Source: Streptomyces sp. NBC_00306 | Lineage (GTDB): Bacteria > Actinomycetota > Actinomycetes > Streptomycetales > Streptomycetaceae | Assembly (NCBI RefSeq): GCF_036169555.1 | Contig: NZ_CP108032.1 | Coordinates: 248,001 to 312,000 of the forward strand | DNA: 64,000 bases | Direction: 5' to 3' | In this document: positions 23,427 through 30,554 of the stretch, piece after piece | How the letters are laid out: each line of letters begins with the position of its first letter | Position numbering within the stretch: position 1 is the first letter of the stretch | The notes under the pieces: generated by a model | What the model was told of the DNA's origin: nothing | The model's database searches: none | The model's input: only the letters and a program-made list of their open reading frames with translations | Program-made: the position numbers and the translations under genes

Positions 23427-23746
23427 GCCGATCATGTAGATCGTGGGGACATGCGTGACCGTCGACACCTCGGGAACGGCATGTGGTCGGTCCCCCGGAT
23501 GGGATGCGACAGGCCCGCCGCGAAGGGTCTCTTCGGGGCGGGCCCGGTGCGTGCCGTGGCGGGTGCGCTGGTCGGCCGGTGCAGCCCGTGGGATGGGAGC
23601 TGCCGGTGTGGCCCGGTGGTGCAGGGCCCTGGAGGGCGGGCCGGGTTGGGGCCCGGTGGGGGGTGCACGACGTGAGGGCGGGCGCGGCAGGAGTGAGGGG
23701 GCCGGCCGGTGCCTGGGCAGGAAGGGACCCGGCCGGCCCTGCGCGG
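23328..23746. other. 419-bp spacer, no gene recognised
   Basis: It holds the right arm of the 16-bp inverted repeat and G/C-rich sequence between 23500 and 23740 with no conserved protein signal. It lies between convergent genes and probably contains the terminators. Confidence 0.45.
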
Positions 23747-24577
23747 TCAGCCGGTGCGGGTGAGGCGCTGGGCGGCGGGTGCGGGCGCCTCAAGGATGGT
23801 GTCGGGGCCGGTCATGAGGATGGAGCGCTGGAGCCGGCGCAGGGCGGTGGAGGGTTCCAGGCCGAGGTCGCGGACCAGGCTGTTGCGCAGCCGCTGGTAG
23901 ACGTCGAGCGCCTCACCGCGGCGTCCGGAGCGGTGCAGGGCGAGCATGAACTGGCCGTGCAGGTTCTCGTGGGTGCGGTAGCGGCTGACGAGGACGGTGA
24001 GTTCACCCACGAGTTCACGGTGCCGGCCGAGCCGCAGGTCCGCCTCGATGCGCTGGTAGAGCGCGCACAGCCGGCTCTCCTCGAGCCGGCGGATCTCCAT
24101 CTCCAGCTGAGGGCCGGGCTGGATGTCGACCAGCGCGGCACCGCTCCACAGCGTCAGCGCCTCCCGCAGCCGACGCGCCGCACCCGCGAAGTCGTCGGCG
24201 TCCATGGCCCGGTAGCCCATCCCGGCCAGCCGCTCGAACTCACGGACATCACTGGCACCACCCGAAGTCTGCAGGAAGTAGCCGCCCGGCAGGGTGCGCA
24301 GCACATCCTTTGCCGTCCGTGGCACGCTCCCCTGCGGATCGTGTGCCAGCGCGCCGGCGATCAGCTCTCGCAGCTGCAGGATGTAGGTCTGCAACGTGGT
24401 CCGGGCGCTGCGCGGCGGCCGCTCGCCCCACAGTTCCTCGATCAGCATCGCCACCGGCACCACCTGGTCGGCGTGCAGGGCCAGCAGAGCCAGCACCTGA
24501 CGCGGTTTCGGGGCCGTCGGCGTCACCGGGACCCCGTTCTCCGTGACGGCCAGCCCGCCCAATACCTCGATATCCAC
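23747..24577 (-). CDS. SARP-family activator
   Basis: 276 residues from a GTG at 24577 (GGGGA upstream). The winged helix (DIEVLGGLAVTENGVPVTPTAPKPRQVLALLALHADQVV split by the usual turn) and activation domain (RYRTHENLHGQFMLALHRSGRRGEALDVYQRLRNSLVRDLGLEPSTALRRLQRSIL region) match ActII-ORF4-class SARPs and resemble the protein at 18388-19209. An ARE-like site (24669-24691) lies about 95 bp upstream, so this is the likely hand-off point from the hormone receptor system to the biosynthetic cluster. Confidence 0.94.
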   Translation of the reverse strand: MDIEVLGGLAVTENGVPVTPTAPKPRQVLALLALHADQVVPVAMLIEELWGERPPRSARTTLQTYILQLRELIAGALAHDPQGSVPRTAKDVLRTLPGGYFLQTSGGASDVREFERLAGMGYRAMDADDFAGAARRLREALTLWSGAALVDIQPGPQLEMEIRRLEESRLCALYQRIEADLRLGRHRELVGELTVLVSRYRTHENLHGQFMLALHRSGRRGEALDVYQRLRNSLVRDLGLEPSTALRRLQRSILMTGPDTILEAPAPAAQRLTRTG

Positions 24578-24668
24578 GCCGTATCCCCTGTCCGTGTATG
24601 TCGCGCATGAGTAGCCACGCCGGTCGTCCGAGGGCTGCGGCAGAGCCTGACTCTCGGCACCCACGAGT

Positions 24669-24691
24669 AAAAAACGGGACGGGCGGTTTGT
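24669..24691 (-). promoter_or_regulatory. ARE-like operator upstream of the SARP gene
   Basis: AAAAAACGG...CGGTTTGT, an A-rich and T-rich pair of half sites around a GC core, resembles autoregulatory elements bound by gamma-butyrolactone-type receptors. It lies about 95 bp before the GTG at 24577. Confidence 0.5.
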
Positions 24692-24882
24692 CAATCCCCG
24701 ACCGTCCGTGCTGTTTCCATCCACCTCCCGGTCACTCTTGAACACTCCTGCAGTCGCCGACCACCTCGACGGAAGGGGAAACCCGGCCTGAACAGCAGGC
24801 CAGGGAAGGGAAATGCGCCTTGCCGGAGAACGCATCCGAGGCAGGCGAACGATCGACAGGCAGCGCAGGGCGGCCTGGAAGG

Positions 24883-24900
24883 AAACCGCGAGGTTGGTTT
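24883..24900 (+). promoter_or_regulatory. ARE-like operator upstream of the first receptor-like gene
   Basis: AAACC...GGTTT inverted half sites (AAACCGCGAGGTTGGTTT), 33 bp before the ATG at 24933 and followed by AATATGG, which may be part of a promoter. Autoregulation is likely. Confidence 0.55.
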
Positions 24901-24932
24901 AATATGGCATCCCGAGTCGTGAGGAGTCAGCG

Positions 24933-25586
24933 GTGAAGCAACAGGAACGCGCCGTGCGCACCCGCCGGGCACTGGTCCATTCCGCGGCGGAGGCGTTCCA
25001 GCGGCACGGGTACGTCCAGGCACGCCTGGCGCAGATCAGCGCGGATGCCGGGGTGAGCCCCGGCGCGCTGCACTTCCACTTCGAGAACAAGGCAGCACTG
25101 GCCCGCGCGGTACAGGCATCGGCGGGCATGCGGCTGCGGCGCGCGGCGGGAGCGGCCACCCGCCGGTCCGGTATGAACGCGCTGCAGCGGCTCACCGACA
25201 CCTCGCACGCCCTCGCCGAGCAGCTACGCACCGATGTCGTCGCACGCGCCGGCTACCGGCTCAGCTGCGAACAGACGCGCACCATCTCCCACCACGGCGG
25301 ACAGGACCTGTGCGGCCAGTGGCAGACATATGTCCAGCAGCAGCTCACCGAAGCAGCCCGCCACAACCTGCTCACCGAAGCGGCGATCCCCCACGAGACA
25401 GCCGCCTCCATCGTCGCAGCCACCACCGGCCTCGAAACGCTCGCCCGACACGACGCCACCTGGCTGTCCCACGAAACACTGACCAACTGGTGGGAACTCG
25501 CCTTGCGCTGCCTGGCCACCCCCACCACCCTCCCCGCCCTCCGAGCGGCCGGCACCGGCACACCACGCCCACCCCACCCACAGTGA
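24933..25586 (+). CDS. TetR-family receptor of the gamma-butyrolactone / avenolide type
   Basis: 217 residues. The DNA-binding region QERAVRTRRALVHSAAEAFQRHGY...ISADAGVSPGALHFHFENKAALA is the ScbR/ArpA/AvaR signature (RTR, GALHFHF). The ligand domain is divergent and shows C-terminal features (ATTGLETLARHDATWLSHETLTNWWELAL) shared with the protein at 25999-26640, so this may be a pseudo-receptor of the ScbR2/AvaR2 type. The start is the ATG at 24933. An ARE-like palindrome sits in the promoter. Confidence 0.9.
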   Translation: MKQQERAVRTRRALVHSAAEAFQRHGYVQARLAQISADAGVSPGALHFHFENKAALARAVQASAGMRLRRAAGAATRRSGMNALQRLTDTSHALAEQLRTDVVARAGYRLSCEQTRTISHHGGQDLCGQWQTYVQQQLTEAARHNLLTEAAIPHETAASIVAATTGLETLARHDATWLSHETLTNWWELALRCLATPTTLPALRAAGTGTPRPPHPQ

Positions 25587-25998
25587 ACAGATGCCGCTCG
25601 CAGGCGGATCGACCGCCGCAGGCCATCCCGGCCATCCCGGCCATCCCGCGCAGAATGTGCGCGACGCCCAGCGCTGCCACCTGCCCATACCGGCCGCGAG
25701 GGGACGCCACCGAAGGATGAGGTCGCGCGGGACGGCGGGGCGGCTGACAGGGGCGACAAGGAGCCGATCAGGGGCAGAGCGACCGGCACGGCGGGGCACG
25801 GGTCGACATGCGAAAGGTGTCCGGAACGGGTCCGAGACGCGACAGCGGGCGTGGGGCCGCGGTCCGGCCCGCCATGGCAGCGTCGCGGTCACAGACCTCC
25901 GGGCGACAGGCCGCAGGCAAGACCGCCGGGCGACGGGAGTACGGAAGTACGGGAGTACGGGAGTACGGGCCAGAGCCGGCAAGCGGCGGCCGCGCCCA
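25587..25998. other. 412-bp spacer with short tandem repeats
   Basis: Between the 3' ends of two convergent receptor-like genes. It has a 9-bp unit (GGCCATCCC) repeated about three times at 25621-25648 and an 8-bp unit repeated four times at 25934-25965. No gene is recognised. Confidence 0.5.
25934..25965. repeat. Tandem repeat, 8-bp unit CGGGAGTA, four copies
   Basis: Four head-to-tail copies of CGGGAGTA (the second has A for G at position 4) plus a partial fifth. They lie in the spacer between convergent genes. Such a tract can vary in copy number by slippage. No function is apparent. Confidence 0.85.
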
Positions 25999-26640
25999 CT
26001 ACGGGGCGGAGGCCGTCGCGGTGGCCGTGGGGGTGCAAGTACCGGAAGCCACCAGGGTCTCGAGGCAGGAAGCGGCGGCGAGACGGGGCAGCAGCAGTCC
26101 CCAGAACCGGGTGAGAGGAGCCTGCGAGAGCCAGCTCGCATCCTGACGGCCCAGGGTCTCCAGGCCCGCGGTGACAGCCACCACCGCCGTGACGGCGTCG
26201 CGCACCGACGGACCACTGGCCAGCACACCCTGCCCGTCCGCCCGCACCAGGACGCCCTCCACCCACTCCTGCCACAAACGGCGCAGACCCGCACCTACCT
26301 GGTCACGCTCCGCACGGTCACTCAGACCGAACCCCGCCCGCAGCACCGCATCACGACCCAGGGCCCGCACCAGCGCATGAGTGGCATCGATCAACACCTG
26401 CAACCCGCCGTCCCCTCGCTGACAGGTGATCATCTCCAGGCGCTGCACCGCCTCCTGGCCCACCGCGTCCGCCAACGCCGCTTTGCTGGAGAAGTGGAAG
26501 TGCAACGCCCCACTGCTCACTCCCGCCCGAGCACTGATCATGGACAACGACGCCACCTCGAAACCGTCCCGGTCGAACAGCTCCGCAGCAGACACGATCA
26601 AAGCATTGCGCGTACGCACCGCACGCTCCTGCACAGCCAT
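25999..26640 (-). CDS. TetR-family receptor-like regulator, second copy
   Basis: 213 residues. QERAVRTRNALIVSAAELFDRDGFEVASLSMISARAGVSSGALHFHFSSKAALA is the receptor-family DNA-binding domain. The ligand domain is paralogous to 24933-25586 (AVTAGLETLGRQDASWLSQAPLTRFWGLLL) and both end in low-complexity tails. The start is the ATG at 26640 with only a weak upstream site. A perfect AAACCGC/GCGGTTT palindrome lies about 190 bp upstream. Two convergent paralogues suggest a local duplication. Confidence 0.9.
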   Translation of the reverse strand: MAVQERAVRTRNALIVSAAELFDRDGFEVASLSMISARAGVSSGALHFHFSSKAALADAVGQEAVQRLEMITCQRGDGGLQVLIDATHALVRALGRDAVLRAGFGLSDRAERDQVGAGLRRLWQEWVEGVLVRADGQGVLASGPSVRDAVTAVVAVTAGLETLGRQDASWLSQAPLTRFWGLLLPRLAAASCLETLVASGTCTPTATATASAP

Positions 26641-26978
26641 CAACGCACCCCGGCAACATGGCAGGAACAAGGGGACGGGCAACGGGCCACGCAAGCGACC
26701 AGCGCTGGACCCGGCACCCCGTACTCGCCCCCGAACCGGCAACCAGATCCGACCAGCGACGAGCACACGCCTGGGCACGGGCAGGAACGCGCACCCCACA
26801 GACCATTCTCCATGCCCCCTACAATAACAAACCGCTAAGGCGGTTTCTAGTGTGGGGCGTGCGAGGACCCGACATCCCGCACCCGAAGCAGATCCGTCCC
26901 GCATCCGGAATGACGAACTCCGCAAGCCTAGTGCAGGCTTGCGGAGTTCAACGGCACCGGCCCGGCCGGGCCGGCAGA
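26641..26978. other. 338-bp spacer with an ARE-like palindrome
   Basis: Between the start of the receptor-like gene and the stop of the P450 gene. It contains the palindrome at 26829-26846 and, at 26921-26943, a CTCCGCAAGCC...GGCTTGCGGAG-type inverted repeat that is a probable terminator for the P450 gene. Confidence 0.5.
26829..26846 (-). promoter_or_regulatory. Perfect ARE-like palindrome
   Basis: AAACCGC-TAAG-GCGGTTT is a perfect 7-4-7 inverted repeat and the best ARE match in the window. It lies in the promoter region of the receptor-like gene that starts at 26640. Confidence 0.65.
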
Positions 26979-28214
26979 TCAGGCCACAGCAGGCCGCAGC
27001 ACAACAGGCAACGAACCGTAGCCATTCATCAGGAACGTCTCCATGGGCCGCAGCTCACCCACCGGGACGGCGAGCGCCACGTCGGGGAACCGGGCGAACA
27101 GCGCCGCGAAAGCCGTGGTCGCCTCGATGGTCGCCAACGGCACCCCCATGCAGCGGTGCACACCATGCCCGAAGCCCAGCAGGTCACGGCCGGTGCGCAG
27201 TACGTCGAACTCCCCCGCCCGCTCACCGTGCCGCCCCGGGTCGCGCCCGCCTGCGGCGAAGTTGACCAGAATGGGATCCCCCTTGGGGATCAGAACACCA
27301 TCAAGATCAATATCTTCCACCGCGAACCGCATCGGTGAATAGGCGCCGGGGGTGTGCAACCGCATCGTCTCGTCGACCACGTCCTCCCAGCCGGCCCGGC
27401 CCTCCCGCACATGAGTGAGCTGGTCCGGGTTGGCCAGCAGCGCACCGACCGCATTGGTGATCAGGGTGCAGGTGGTGTCCTGCCCGCCGGCCAGCATCAG
27501 ATACAACGTGCCCAGCAGTTCCTGCTCGGACAACCCGCCGCCCTGGTCGTGCACCTCGATCAGCGACGACGTCAGATCGTCGCCCGGCTGCTTCCGCTTC
27601 GCCGCGACCAGATCCGACAGCAGACCGAACGACTGCAAGCTGGCCGCTTCCATCTCCTGCGCACTGACCGTGGTGCTGAAGACGGTGTGCATCGCCGCGC
27701 ACAAGGCGCTCGTCGCCTCACCCTGCTCCACGCCGAACAGCTCGCAGATCACCCGCATCGGCAGCAACTCCGCGAACGACGCCCGGAGATCCACCACGTC
27801 ACCCGCCGGCACCGCCGCAAGATCGTCCATCAGCTCGGCAGTGATCGCCTCCACCCGCGGCCGCAGCGCCTCACTGCGCCGAACCGTGAACGCACCCGCC
27901 ACCAAGCGCCGCAACCGCGTGTGCTGCTCCCCGTAGGCGAACAGCATGTTCTCGTTCGCCACCCACGGATACAACGGCCACTCCGCCGTGATCCGCCCCT
28001 CCCGAAACGCCGGCCAGTGCTGCCGCGCATCCTTCGACACCCGCGGATCGATCAACAACCGTTCCACACAGTCCTGGCGCACCACCGCCCACGCCACGAC
28101 ACCGCCCGGCAGCTCCACCTGGACCGCCGGGCCCTCCTCCCGCAATCGCGCGGCTTCACCGTTCAGATCGCGCCCCGAAACATCCAGCGCATAGGGGCAA
28201 GAAATCGCTTCCAT
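26979..28214 (-). CDS. Cytochrome P450, probable hormone-biosynthesis hydroxylase
   Basis: 411 residues, soluble bacterial P450 length. The I-helix oxygen-binding motif is AGGQDTT, the ExxR is ETMR and the heme loop is [10 protein letters not shown] with the Cys thiolate. The start is the ATG at 28214 after GAGGGAGAG. A 9-bp direct repeat (TTCGTCAGA at 28230 and 28240) lies in the leader or promoter. Close to receptor genes and an acyl-CoA oxidase, it corresponds in setting to Cyp17 of the avenolide locus of Streptomyces avermitilis, which hydroxylates the hormone precursor. A tailoring role in the biosynthetic cluster is the alternative. Confidence 0.93.
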   Translation of the reverse strand: MEAISCPYALDVSGRDLNGEAARLREEGPAVQVELPGGVVAWAVVRQDCVERLLIDPRVSKDARQHWPAFREGRITAEWPLYPWVANENMLFAYGEQHTRLRRLVAGAFTVRRSEALRPRVEAITAELMDDLAAVPAGDVVDLRASFAELLPMRVICELFGVEQGEATSALCAAMHTVFSTTVSAQEMEAASLQSFGLLSDLVAAKRKQPGDDLTSSLIEVHDQGGGLSEQELLGTLYLMLAGGQDTTCTLITNAVGALLANPDQLTHVREGRAGWEDVVDETMRLHTPGAYSPMRFAVEDIDLDGVLIPKGDPILVNFAAGGRDPGRHGERAGEFDVLRTGRDLLGFGHGVHRCMGVPLATIEATTAFAALFARFPDVALAVPVGELRPMETFLMNGYGSLPVVLRPAVA

Positions 28215-29446
28215 CAGAGCTCTCCCTCGTTCGTCAGAATTCGTCAGATACATCCGGACCCACCGAACACACACACCTTCGTGCGCCGTCGCCGGCACGC
28301 AGCCCTGTCCACCGGCCCGGCACTCAGAAGCCGCACCCTGCTCGGGCGGCCTCGTGCAGCGCCCGACCACGGTCCCCTGCACCGAGTGCCGTGCCACCCG
28401 TCTCTCCGGCGCCTACTCCCCGTTCACGCCCAGGACTTCGGCGCTCGCCCCGCGGAGCCCCACGACACGACTCCGGCCCGACCGGCGCACCCCGCACGAC
28501 CCCAGAACCGGAACACCTCCGGCCCACCGGTCGACGCCGGAACCCCGCCGCCGCTCGTCACGGCTGCGATCTCGCTCCAAGCCTCCGAAAACCATCCCGG
28601 TCCCGTGCCGGTCCCCACGCGACCCGCGCACAGCTCTGCCGCGCCGCCGGGCCGAGTTCACGGATCCACCAGGACCAGACCCCCGTCCCCCCCCTGCTCC
28701 CAACCCCCTGTCGGCCCCGTCCTCGTTTCTGCGCATGGGTCAACCCCCTTGACCAGCAACCGAGTTCACCCGGTGCGCACGCGCGTCCGATCCAGCTTCC
28801 CCGCACAAGCCCTGCCCCACAAGCCCCTCACACCCCGCTGCAAACCCTCACGCGAAAGGGAGATGCCACCTTCCGCATACGGCCGGAGGTGGCGGCATGC
28901 CGACCAGGCCCACGGCCGTCGGCGCACGGCCGAACTCGGCCCGGCACCCCACGCCGAACCCCCCCTCATCCCACAACCTCACAGCACCGCGCAGCAGCCG
29001 GGCACCCGCCGCGCCGCAAGTCCACGAGTCGCGTACCCGGCGAAGCACAGCCAGGTACAGATGAACGTGCTGGTCCACTGTCGGCCTGTACGCCCCCACG
29101 CATAGGCGTCCGGTGAATCAGAGGCGGGCGCTCCCGGTCCTGCTCCCCGGCCGCGCCTCCTGCCCGAAAGGAACCGGTGCGAGGTCAGGAGGATCGGGTC
29201 GGCAGCGAAGCGGTCGGAGGCAACGCTCACACGACCTGGTTCATCTCACCAGCCCGAGGCGCCGGTAACCGACCGCGCCAGCCACGATCACAAGCCGGCA
29301 AGGACCTCATGGGTCGCAGCGTCACAGCGCCACAAGGAAAAGGGGGCGGCCCTGGCGTCGCCCCGCCCGGTGGAATCGGGCAGACACAGACGCCAGGGCC
29401 GACAAAGGGTCTGACCACGTGGTGGGTCGGAGAACTACCAGTAGGG
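28215..29446. other. 1.23-kb spacer without a convincing gene
   Basis: Unusually long for this window. Open frames on both strands are Pro/Arg/Ser-rich, overlap one another and show no conserved motif. The stretch is C-rich on the plus strand. It may hold long leaders, a decayed gene or a non-coding RNA; I see no specific structure. Confidence 0.5.
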
Positions 29447-30121
29447 TCAGGCCGACGCGGGCTGCGCCCACTGCTGTCGCATCGCCGCCTCGTACACCCG
29501 CGCCCCGCGATCCGGTGCGAAGTCCAGCCGCACCAGCACCCCAGGCACGGCGATCGCCGCCATCAGATGCTGCTGCAGGTCCGTGACCCGCTCCGACATG
29601 TCCGCATGGCCCGTCATGATCTTCGACAGGATCTGCACGCCGGTGAACGCTCCCACGAACATCCGGGCCGCCGCCGCCACATCCACATGCGGCAGCAACT
29701 CTCCGCCCTCCTTCGCCCGCTGGAGCAGTTCCGCATTGTGATCGATCCACCCCTGCATCGGCACCCGCCGGTCCAGACCGTCCTGCGGGGCTCCCTGATC
29801 CACCGTCAGGCGCACGCTCCCCCGCACCATGGGATCGCCCTTGCCGAGCATGTACGCCAGCAGCAAGGCCTCGTCCAGCCCTTCCTGCAGCGTCAACTCC
29901 TGCCGTGGCACCGGCGGAACCGACGCCAGCTGATTCGTCAGCACCGCCTGCGCCAGTTCGTCCTTCGACGTGAAGTGGAAGTAGAGCGCCCCCTTCGTCA
30001 CGCCCGACCGCTTCAGAATCTCCGAGATGGTCGCGCCGTCGTACCCCACCTCGTCGAACACCTCAGCCGCGGCGACAAGAATCTTCTCCCGCGTCCGGAT
30101 CGCCCGCTCCTGCTGCGCCAC
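29447..30121 (-). CDS. TetR-family gamma-butyrolactone / avenolide receptor
   Basis: 224 residues. AQQERAIRTREKILVAAAEVFDEVGYDGATISEILKRSGVTKGALYFHFTSKDELA is the most typical ArpA/ScbR/AvaR1 DNA-binding domain of the three in the window. It keeps the ligand-pocket tryptophan region (MQGWIDHNAELL), so it is the best candidate for the true hormone receptor. GTG codons occur at 30124 and 30121; GGAGG six bases before 30121 favours the latter. ARE-like sequence overlaps its promoter, predicting autorepression. It is divergent from the acyl-CoA oxidase gene. Confidence 0.95.
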   Translation of the reverse strand: MAQQERAIRTREKILVAAAEVFDEVGYDGATISEILKRSGVTKGALYFHFTSKDELAQAVLTNQLASVPPVPRQELTLQEGLDEALLLAYMLGKGDPMVRGSVRLTVDQGAPQDGLDRRVPMQGWIDHNAELLQRAKEGGELLPHVDVAAAARMFVGAFTGVQILSKIMTGHADMSERVTDLQQHLMAAIAVPGVLVRLDFAPDRGARVYEAAMRQQWAQPASA

Positions 30122-30151
30122 CACACACCTCCCGTACCCCCTACCAGAAAA

Positions 30152-30172
30152 GAAACCGTAGGGTTCGTATGG
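30152..30172 (-). promoter_or_regulatory. ARE-like site in the receptor promoter
   Basis: GAAACCGTAGGGTTCGTATGG, with one strong AAACCG half site, about 30 bp upstream of the GTG at 30121. Likely the autoregulatory operator. Confidence 0.5.
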
Positions 30173-30287
30173 TACCACCCAGTGACGCTCCGTAGGCAAG
30201 AGGGCAAACAACCGATGCTCTCTGTGCCCGGAAACCGGCGAGCAGACCCCTGAGGGCCACAGAAACCGACGGTTCCGCCTCCACATA

Positions 30288-30305
30288 AAACCGGGGCATC
30301 GGTTT
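30288..30305. promoter_or_regulatory. ARE-like palindrome in the divergent region
   Basis: AAACCG-GGGCAT-CGGTTT, perfect 6-bp arms, followed by a T-run. It is central in the spacer and could act on both genes, or with the T-run form a weak terminator. Confidence 0.5.
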
Positions 30306-30477
30306 TTTTCAAGACCCAATCAGCTTCCCCGCGCCCCGCGACAGACCCCGCCCTGGACATCAAGACTGCACGTCAGAGCCGTTCCGGCCACCCGCAGCCG
30401 CCCTCCACCGGACGATCACACTCCGACTTCAACCGGCCTGGCGGGCCGTCAAGAACCCGTCAACAGGCCTTGAATTA

Positions 30478-30498
30478 GAAACCGGTTGGTACGTATCT
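30478..30498 (+). promoter_or_regulatory. ARE-like site upstream of the acyl-CoA oxidase gene
   Basis: GAAACCGGTTGGTACGTATCT lies about 60 bp before the ATG at 30555. It shares GAAACCG and a GTAYGTAT-like right part with the site in the receptor promoter, so the same receptor probably represses the oxidase gene. Confidence 0.55.
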
Positions 30499-30554
30499 TG
30501 TGTGGCCTGAGGCCCACCCTTATAGGGCCATTCACGGGGGAGAAGGTGCTGAGC

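Larger units (their letters stand above)
24578..24932. other. 355-bp divergent promoter region with two ARE-like sites
   Basis: Spacer between the SARP gene and the divergent receptor-like gene, with ARE-like elements near each start. Otherwise no gene is seen. Confidence 0.6.
30122..30554. other. 433-bp divergent control region with ARE-like sites
   Basis: Contains at least three AAACCG-type elements (30152-30172, 30288-30305, 30478-30498) between the receptor and acyl-CoA oxidase genes. No open frame is credible. Confidence 0.65.

Noticed and set aside
25621..25965. Short tandem repeats as a CRISPR array
   Set aside because: Units are 8-9 bp without spacers; simple tandem repeats only.
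28354..29116. Overlapping plus-strand frames in the spacer after the P450 gene
   Set aside because: Pro/Arg/Ser-rich in all frames, no ribosome site and no conserved motif, so not reported as genes.
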